The notes below the pieces were generated by a model. The model saw only the letters and a program-made list of their open reading frames with translations. It had not been told where the DNA came from and did not search any database. Below, piece after piece: positions 56,128 through 64,000 of a stretch of DNA of 64,000 nt (within the stretch, counting starts at the first letter, position 1; the number at the start of each line of letters is the position of its first letter). The translations under genes and the position numbers were made by a program. The stretch is from Nicotiana tabacum (Eukaryota; Streptophyta; Magnoliopsida; Solanales; Solanaceae), in NCBI RefSeq assembly GCF_000715075.1, contig NC_134087.1:188387276-188451275 (forward strand). Reading direction: 5' to 3'.

Positions 56128-59100
56128 TGTCGCACCTCCTTTTTCTACCCCCGAGAGGGGTGCAGGAGTTTTTTCCAATTAAAGGACAGTAGAAACGGGA
56201 TTTGTTTATTTATTTCAGAGTCGCCACTTGGGAGATTTATGGTGTCCCAAGTCACCAGTTTAATCCCGAATCGAGGAAAAGAATGACTCTGTTTATTATT
56301 CTGCGAACCAGAAATCCTGAGTAAGGAATTCTGTTAATCCGGAAGAAGGTGTTAGGCATTTTCGAATTCCGTGGTTCTAGCACGGTCGCTTAACTGTTTT
56401 TATTCTTGGCTATAATTATCTCGATTTTACATTTTTATTGCATGATTTTGTTACCGCTTCTGTTTAGATTGTTTATAATTAAAGACCCTTCTTCGAATCG
56501 AATCACGTGTACGTGTATTCGTTTCATATATTATATATTTTTTTAACGTGAGGAATCGTGTCACGCGTACGTGTACACAATGATATTGATAATATATTTA
56601 TTATAAACATAATTATTTTTTTTCGAAATTGTGTTTAAAAATAAAATTAAGAACATTCGCCTTTCTTAAATAGTAAACCGCACATCTCGGGTTTTATAAA
56701 ATTAATTTAATATCCCCCGACGAATTTCTTTTTTAATAAAAATTTACTCGAAATTGCGCGAACGCATAATCCGAATTGCTTTTAGAAGTATAATCAAGTT
56801 ACGCGAACGCATCCTTAATTATGCAAATATTCTTGACAGTAATATAAATTCTCTACAAATGTTTATTGCATCCATCTAATTTTAAATGTAAGAGTCATTG
56901 AGAATCACCGATTGGGATGCCACCAAATTTCTTGACAAAGAATTCAAAATTTATTAGGCGTTGCTACAAGTCTTATTTTACGCGTATGAATTATATACCT
57001 CAAAACTATTCAAATTTTAAGGAATTAATGATATGAAAAAGAAACAAACAACATGTAACTAAAAATACTACCATTCTTATCGTGGATACGACATTAATAT
57101 ATCAAAAAATCGAATCGCATATAAAACTGGAAAAAGAATTAATTTGATAGACAAATTAATAATTTCTGAAGAATTTTCATTGTTATATTTAATGCGAACT
57201 CTATTTCTACATATCCTTGACATAAAATGTTGCAATTCGTGCTTATAAATCCCATATCCTTCTCATATACTTGTTTTTAGTCCAAAGTTATAATTATTTA
57301 GTTAATTTTTGATTACGAAGATTGAGTTTGAGATAAATAAACCAATTCTTATTCTCTGCCTACGCGAATATTTGCAAACACTAACTCTATATTTTGTAAA
57401 AAATCATCGACATTATTTCATACATTAAAAGAAATGAGTTGATCGCGTTCCTAAAATAACTATGCCATTTGTTATTAAGAAAGAAAACTAATCTACGACA
57501 TCATCTAGCCTTAAACAAAATTGGATATTTGACAAAATAAGCTAGTAATGTAATTTCTGGTATTTCCGTACTATTCTTTACTTAGCTCAATATCACAAGA
57601 TTTAATTAATGGCCAATTTTCTGCAATGTTCCGTATCTCAACAATTCAAACAGTAAATGTCATCACTAGTCCTCAAAACATATAAGATTATCGTGGAATT
57701 TACTACTCCAGAAGGTTAATTAGTTAACAGTTTATCATGTCAAGTATAATACTATGTTAACCAACTAAAACAAAACTGAAACTTAAACTAATAAAATTTA
57801 AATGAGTAGAAGACATCCTTATAATTCCAAACTTCATTTACTTGCCATGTTGAAGCTTTTCATGACATGAATTTACAGATATGTACCTGATATTGGAAGC
57901 AAAAGAAAATGATGATGAGAATCAGCGACAGTAATAACAATACAGCAACAACAATCCAGCAACAGTAACAACCCAGTAACAGACCGGTGGAGTAGTAATC
58001 CCAAAAACAAAAGCTTTAAGCTTTGAATGAAACAACAACCATTAATACTAATTTCAAAACAAAGAAAGAAAGCAGAAGATTTTTTAGTTTTTATTTTTAT
58101 TTTGAAAGCTTAAATATTTTTTGGAATTTTTCTCTCTCTTATTTTCAGATTTGTTTCTCTCTCTCGTATCTGTGTATATATTTTCTCTATCTCTCTCTAT
58201 TGTTTCTCTCTGTCTTGTCTTGTGTTCAAGACTTCTTCTTATAACCTATCCCATAAACCTTTCAATTAATTAAAATCCATACTTTTTCTCTACCCAACCC
58301 ATTATCTTTCCACTCATCCCCATTACATTAAATAAACATATCACACCACCCCATTATATTTTGTCCCCCATGCTTCATTTAAAATAATGCAAGATTCCCC
58401 CTTTAAATTAAATCTTGTCCCCCCTTTATATTAAACAACTATATCACAACTCACCCCATTTTATTTTGTCCCCCATGCTTCATATAAACAATTACAAAAT
58501 GTACAATTCCTAAACTACCCCTCTGACCCTATTACAAATTACTATTTTACCCCCGAAAGTACTATAAATTACCAAACTACCCATCAGCTATAACACATCA
58601 ATTAATCAAACTTAACCAAAATATAGACAATATGATCAATTTTTAATAATGTTCAAACAACAATATGAACACGGATGAACATCATAACAACAATATCACA
58701 TGAACACGATTTTAACAACATTTCAACAACAAATCACATGAACACAAATTGAACAACAAAGAACAACTAAAATTTGATTGAACAATATTTTAGCAACAAA
58801 CCTATTTTCGGATTTAAACAACAACAACAATCAAACAAGTACATTTAGATTAAATTCAATAATATTGAACTTAAAATCAACCATAACAACATTACAACCA
58901 ACAATTCCTATATCAAACTTAAACAAGATTATGAGACAAATTCACGAAATAATCATAAATGATAAACAAGAAATCAAACTATACAAAATTCGGATTCAAG
59001 ATCATCCAAACAAAGTATGAACATGAATGAATCTATTCTAACACAACAAACATGACGGATTAAACGATTAAATCAATATATTTCCTTTAACACAACTAAA

Positions 59101-60754
59101 TTCTTTTTAGACAAATAACAAGATCGATGAATAAACAATTATGAACTTAAGCTTGAACTTAACAATATTAACAATTTCTAACAATACATAAACACATGAA
59201 ACAAATTGAAGAAATAGTTAATTAAATTTCAATTTGAATCTAACAAACATCAAACAAACAAATATTCACTTAAACAATAATACAAACATGAAATGAATAT
59301 GAAAACAACTAATTAAACTTCTATTTTGAAATCTGAAAATTAATTTAACAAACAACATATGAACATGAACTAAAAATTAATTCAAACGATAAACAAAACA
59401 AATATTTGCCGATTTTAGATTCGAATGTATCAAAACAAAATACGGACAAAATAAAACTCAAAAAAACTACTAACCGGACTGACATGAAATATGTATGGAC
59501 TAACTCGACGAACCTCGACCAAACTCAACCGAGCAGCTCGTCTGAAGATACAGCAGCTGGACGAAGGAGAAGTGATGAATGGCAGCAGCTGGAACGAAAT
59601 AGAAGTGATGAACGGAAGCAGGAGCAACTGGGAGATGAAGCAGACGACCAACGAACACGAGCAGACGACAGTAGCAGCAGCTCGGAGGAACTGGACGTCG
59701 AGCAGCAGCAGTCCGGCGACAGCCATGGCCATGGTGATGCCCAAACTCGGAAAAACGAAGCAGTAACGGAGCAGCGGAGGCTTGTTTTGGCCTCAAACTG
59801 CTCGACGGAAGCAGCTGGCCTCAAGCTCATCCATGGCGGAATGAGCTGGACGACGAGGGCTGTGTTCATTTGGTTGTTTGGTTGAGACAGAAGCAGCATG
59901 GTCAGCCATGAGCGTCGAGCTCAAGCTTGAGCTCGACGAGCTTCGTCAATGGCGGATAGGGCTAGGAATTTCGGACGAAGAAGAAGAAGATGAAGACGAT
60001 GTAGCCATGGGTGGTCGGAGAGCAGCTTTGTTGCTGCGTCAACTGTTGGACGGTGGTCGACGGGCGGACATGGGAGGGCAACTTGGAGCTTGAGGAAGAA
60101 GAAGAAGATAGGAGGGTGGCAGATGATTTTGCAAATTTTTTAGGGTTTTCTACATTTTGTTTTGTTTTGTTTTTTGTAAAATGTAAGACAAAAGGTGTTT
60201 GGGTCTTTTGGGTTATGGACTGGGTCGACCCAGTTCGAAATGGACTGGGTCGTAGGGAATATTGGGCCAATTTTTGGGCCTGTGGCTTGAAATTGAAGAA
60301 GAGGCCTAATTCCGATTTTCTTTATATTTTTGCTTTCTTTTCTTCTTTTATTTCTCTAAAACTAAATTATAAAAATACTTAACTTATTATTAAGAACTAA
60401 ATTAAGTTATAAAAGCGCAAATTAACTCCCAATAACAATTAACGCACAATTAAGTAATAATTAAGCATAAAATTGTATATTTGGACATTAAATGCTAAAA
60501 ATGCAAAAGATGCCTATTTTTGTAATTTTCATTTTTTGTAAAACAAATTTAATTACTAACAATTGTAGAATTAAATCCTACATGCAAAATGCTACATATT
60601 TTCGTATTTTTTTATTAATTTAGCAAATAAACATGCACAGACAAATACAAACAATTATTCAAAATATCACAAAATTGCACACCAAAGAAAAATCATTTTA
60701 TTTTTGAATTTTTTGGGAGTAATTCTCATATTGGGCAAAAATCACGCGCTTACA
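56128..60754 (-). repeat. Element A, 5' LTR (4,627 bp)
   Basis: Partner of 42,284-46,922, with the same termini and internal landmarks (26-bp palindrome at 59,913-59,938). Visible differences include a deletion of about 18 bp near 57,496, a shorter CAA run near 58,820, a short insertion near 60,601 and scattered substitutions, densest in the first 250 bp. Confidence 0.93.
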
Positions 60755-60759
60755 CAAAC
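60755..60759. repeat. Target site duplication CAAAC, right of element A
   Basis: Second copy of the 5-bp duplication; LTR B2 sequence resumes here. Confidence 0.92.
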
Positions 60760-63513
60760 AAGTACATAAAAGATGTTCAGGGGAATAGGGAAGTTGCAAA
60801 GAGCCTATGTGCTTAGGCATTTAGCTAATTCTGGGCATGCACAACAATAGAGAGTGCTGTTATGCTTACAAATCAACAAGAAAACACAACATATGATAGT
60901 GACATAGAGGTTATGATTCCAGGGGAATCAAGTTTGAGCCATAGACAATAATACTTAATACTGTCATGCCTCAACCAAACTATTAACATCAAACACATTG
61001 GGGTAGGAGGTTTGGGATGAATAATAGGAAGGAAATTACATCATGCTAAAGTAAATTCTGAACTAAACACAAGCAATCGGCAGACATGCAAGTGAAGGTA
61101 TTAAATAAACACATTGTTGTGGTTGCTGAAAACCTTAATCAGGACATACCAGTTTCAAAGAAGCAAAATATAGCAATAGCAGTACTTGAAAGAAAGCAGA
61201 CCACAATATAAGTAACAAGAGATAGTGCTTTTTGAATGTGAGTGTGAGTTCAGAAGACTAAGTGTGTTCGTGTGTCTTTGTGTCAATGAAAGAGCATAGT
61301 ATTTATAGTTTGAAAACAGGCAGAAAATAAGGCAAGAAAATAACCATGTACCAATTAAAATCAATAAGTAAAAGAACTTCCTTTAATTAAGGAGTTCAAA
61401 CTTAAACGGTAATGAACAGAAATCATTTAAGGAAAGAGATCAAATAAGCATCTTGTGCAAAATAGACAATTATGGGTAAATACATAGGAGTTTAATTAAG
61501 GGAAGGATCTTTGAAATACATGGTTAAACAAATAAGCTAAGAATCAATCAGTACATAGTAAATCAAGGAGTCAGAGATTCGAAATTACTGGTTCATGAAT
61601 AAACCAAGTCAGAAAGGCTAAGGAAAGTTTTCAAATCAAATCAAGAAACTGGGAAATTAGTAAAACAAGGAAAGAATTAATCAGACTTACACAAGGAGGT
61701 ATGAAATCAGTCAAAAATTGAAAGTTATTTTAGAGGAGAAGCTCAGAATATATAAAGAGCACACAAGTATTAGGCATGCGAGATTGAATTTAGGACAAAG
61801 AAAAGTGTCATGCAATTGCAAAATTAGTAAGTAGTGGACTATAGGAACATGATAGTCACATAGGTCAGTTTTAGTAACTCAGCAATGGAGAAGGGAGAGA
61901 GTATCAAATAGCATTCAAAAGGTCCAGTAGAAAAACCTTAGAAGAGTTTAGCAGGGATTCAGAATCATATAATATAATAAAAGATTTTGAAATTCAGTTG
62001 AGCAATAGATGATGCAACTTCAGAAACTCAAATAGGTCCAAAGAAATTAGGGTTTTGAAACCAAACAAGTTCGGAGATGAGGAACAAACAAATCACATAG
62101 CAAATAACATCAGAACTCGAATGAACCCCAAATCTTAGGGTTTTTGCCATCAATCGAGTGTAGAGGTGAAAGACAAGAGAATCAGGTAAAAATATCAACA
62201 AAGAAAATTAAATCAGAAACCCTAAGAAAGAACTTAAGACTTTAACATAAAGAAACACAGTAGAAGAATCAACATAAGAAACATAGTAGAAGAACAACAT
62301 AAGAAACACAGTAGAACATGCTAAAGATTAGAGAGACTTCTAAATATCTTGCCAAAACCCTAAATCGGAAAAGATAAAGGTTTTGAAAGTAGAGTTTTGA
62401 AAGAAACTTTGAGAAAGCGTTTGAAAGTTTAGGTTAAACACGGATCTAGAACAGATCTAAGAAAATCAGAAGAACCTCAAAAGTTAGGGTTTCAGAAGAA
62501 CCCAGATGGTGAGAAAGTCTTGGAAAGTCATTGATCTAATCAGGAGAAGTTGAGATCAGGCTCGAATAGCCATGGTTGGCCGGAGCAAGGTCGGAGACGG
62601 CCATAAAACTCGAATATAACAAAGTCTGGCCAAGATTCTTCAGGGTCAGGCCTTGAAACTATAGTAACTAGGCGTGTAGGAGTTATAAGAGGCCGGTATA
62701 GGACTTCAGTGGCCTTGGAAGCCATTTATTCAGGTGATTTTAGGGTGGAAGCAGAGGGAGGCGGCTAGGGTTTGAGGGGAGCTTGAGAGAGAACTAGGAG
62801 AAAGGGGGGGATTCAAGGGTGGATACATAAGGTAAATGATTAGATTCAGGGGTTAGGTCGGGTTAAAAAAGGAAGGGGTTAAGGGTGGCCGTTGATCATT
62901 TTGATTAACGGCCTGGATTGAAGGGGAATCGGGGCGGGTTATTTTAAAGGGTTGTGGGTCGAGTAGGTTTAGGATTTGGGCTGGGTAATTGGATTTAAAA
63001 TTGGGGTGTCAAATTTGGCTAAAATTGAAATGCAAATGGGCTAACATTTAAATAGCCATTTTCCTTTATTTATTTTATAAAAAATAGTAAAATAATTTCT
63101 GGAAATAAATTAAAGGTACTAAAATGATTAATAATACATAAATATCAAACTAAAAATACTGGAGTCGATTTTATAAATATAATTACAATTAAATCTTGAA
63201 AGAGGCCAATATTGCAATTATATGCAATTTAACTATAAAAATACTAAATAAATTTGTAAAAATATGGAAACATTATGCTAGCTATATTTTAATATAAATA
63301 TGAGAATCCAATAAATGAATCACCCAAAATAATAATTTTTGGGGATAATTACTGGGGTTTTCTTTATAAAATAGGGCAATAAATTGATTTAAAAATCTTT
63401 AGAAATTAAGAGAAAAATAATAAAACCTTGAGACATACTTATATATGAACATACATGCTATTTTGATAGTATTTTTCATATTAAAATATACAGGGAAAAA
63501 TTGGGTATCAACA
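60760..63513 (-). repeat. LTR B2, 5' start segment
   Basis: On the minus strand it starts TGTTGATACCC at 63,513 and runs to the element A insertion. It includes GGCCGTTGATCATTTTGATT (about 62,887; compare GGCCGTTGATCTAAAAGATC in B1 near 10,667), confirming it is the same family as B1. Confidence 0.88.
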
Positions 63514-64000
63514 GCTGCCCCTCTTTACCCGGGAAAGATGAAAGAGATGTCGGGTAAAGATATGATGACCAATTTTGACCGAACGAAATGGTTCGAGGAG
63601 ACTTAGGCCATAATTTGGTTTCTGATCTGCCTACATATCCCTGGTTTTACAAAAATTAGGCCGTATGTAGTTCGGGATCCATCGGCGGAATATGCCGATG
63701 GAGACTTTTCAAGAACCGACGCAATATTCAGGTTGGGGTGAATGGTTGGATACCTGACATGGCTGCGGGAACTGGAGCGGGATCGCTCCTGACGAGGTAG
63801 CCGTTGCTCGTTGGTTTACCTGCAAGTAAGCGATACAAACATATATTGTGCGTAAATTTAAACATGATGCAAATTCCCGTTGGACCATGAAAGTTGTCTT
63901 TGGACGGTTAGGATGACGTCCTTAGACCATGACGTCCTGGGCCATGAAACATATAATAAAGGATTCACAGGCCATGAAATGATGCTCTCGGGCTATGAGA
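63514..64000 (-). other. Internal 3' end of element B2
   Basis: Polypurine tract next to the LTR and a copy of the recurrent CTACATATCC...GTATGTAGTTCGGG motif (63,629-63,677). Beyond it are degenerate short repeats of (G)GGCCATGA(A) and GACGTCC near 63,880-63,995. No coding domain readable. Confidence 0.7.

Larger units (their letters stand above)
42284..60754 (-). mobile_element. Element A: complete non-autonomous Ogre/Tat-type retrotransposon encoding only a short gag
   Basis: 18,471 bp with matching LTRs (42,284-46,922 and 56,128-60,754), PBS, polypurine tract and the 5-bp duplication CAAAC. Sense is the minus strand. The 9,205-bp interior encodes a single recognisable protein, a gag-like ORF; no protease, RT, RNase H or integrase motif is readable on either strand. 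The remainder is leader, tandem arrays and recurrent motifs. LTR-flanked elements that keep only gag are known as TR-GAG elements; this would be a very large one. The two LTRs differ by a few percent at most by eye, so the insertion is fairly recent. Confidence 0.88.
40034..64000 (-). mobile_element. Element B2: Ogre/Tat-type retrotransposon, 3' LTR and adjoining internal end
   Basis: Minus-strand element of the same family as solo LTR B1. Its 3' LTR spans 40,034-42,283 plus 60,760-63,513 (5,004 bp once element A and one duplication are removed). 63,514-64,000 is internal sequence with the polypurine tract GGGTAAAGAGGGGCAGC next to the LTR. The rest of the element lies right of the window. 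Confidence 0.85.

Overview
This is plant nuclear DNA, almost certainly from the nightshade family and most likely a Nicotiana (tobacco-type) genome. The grounds are the Solanaceae-style LTR retrotransposon families, a fragment resembling the TS/SolS tRNA-derived SINE, Stowaway- and hAT-type MITEs and one intron-less cysteine-rich repeat secretory protein gene. I recognise no organellar, bacterial or viral genome. More than 80% of the window is LTR retrotransposon, much of it nested, and I find one credible intact host gene. Family names come from recognisable motifs; no database search was possible.

Left part (1 to about 24,300). The window opens inside a decayed plus-strand Ty1/copia element of the SIRE type: the tail of pol (integrase end, reverse transcriptase, RNase H) with several nonsense codons and a frameshift, then an extra 'envelope-like' ORF with four breaks, then the 3' LTR (5152 to about 5990). 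Next is a minus-strand Ty3/gypsy element of the Tat group (element C): remnants of gag, protease, RT, RNase H and integrase read leftward from 22,820 to about 18,200. They are followed by an additional ORF on the opposite (plus) strand, with apparent introns, from 9559 to about 16,990, and by a 3' LTR. Two LTRs sit inside C: LTR E in its 3' LTR, and a complete 4,693-bp solo LTR (B1, 10,081-14,773) that splits the antisense ORF and is flanked by the 5-bp duplication ATTAA. A second, truncated copy of LTR E closes the block at 22,821-24,316.

Middle part (24,300 to 32,270). This is lower-copy intergenic DNA with small non-autonomous elements (a palindrome-bearing tandem repeat, a Stowaway MITE and others). 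It holds the only convincing host gene, a secreted protein of 246 residues with two DUF26/Gnk2-type domains (30,640-31,380). Related sequences lie on both sides of the gene; one carries the Stowaway MITE and the other shows the empty site.

Right part (32,268 to 64,000). This is a four-deep nest on the minus strand. A second Tat-type element (F) is interrupted inside its RNase H domain by a chromovirus-like element (G). G's LTR carries a 649-bp hAT-type element with a perfect 8-bp duplication. G's internal region is interrupted by a B-family element (B2), whose 5.0-kb 3' LTR is split by element A. Element A is complete at 18,471 bp: two 4.6-kb LTRs, PBS, polypurine tract and 5-bp duplication CAAAC. 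It encodes only a shortened gag-like protein of 258 residues; the rest of its interior is tandem repeats and recurrent short motifs. The missing halves of F, G and B2 should lie to the right of this window.

In function, only the DUF26 gene looks like a working host gene. Element A is the youngest-looking insertion and lacks pol, so it would have depended on proteins from a related autonomous Ogre/Tat element.
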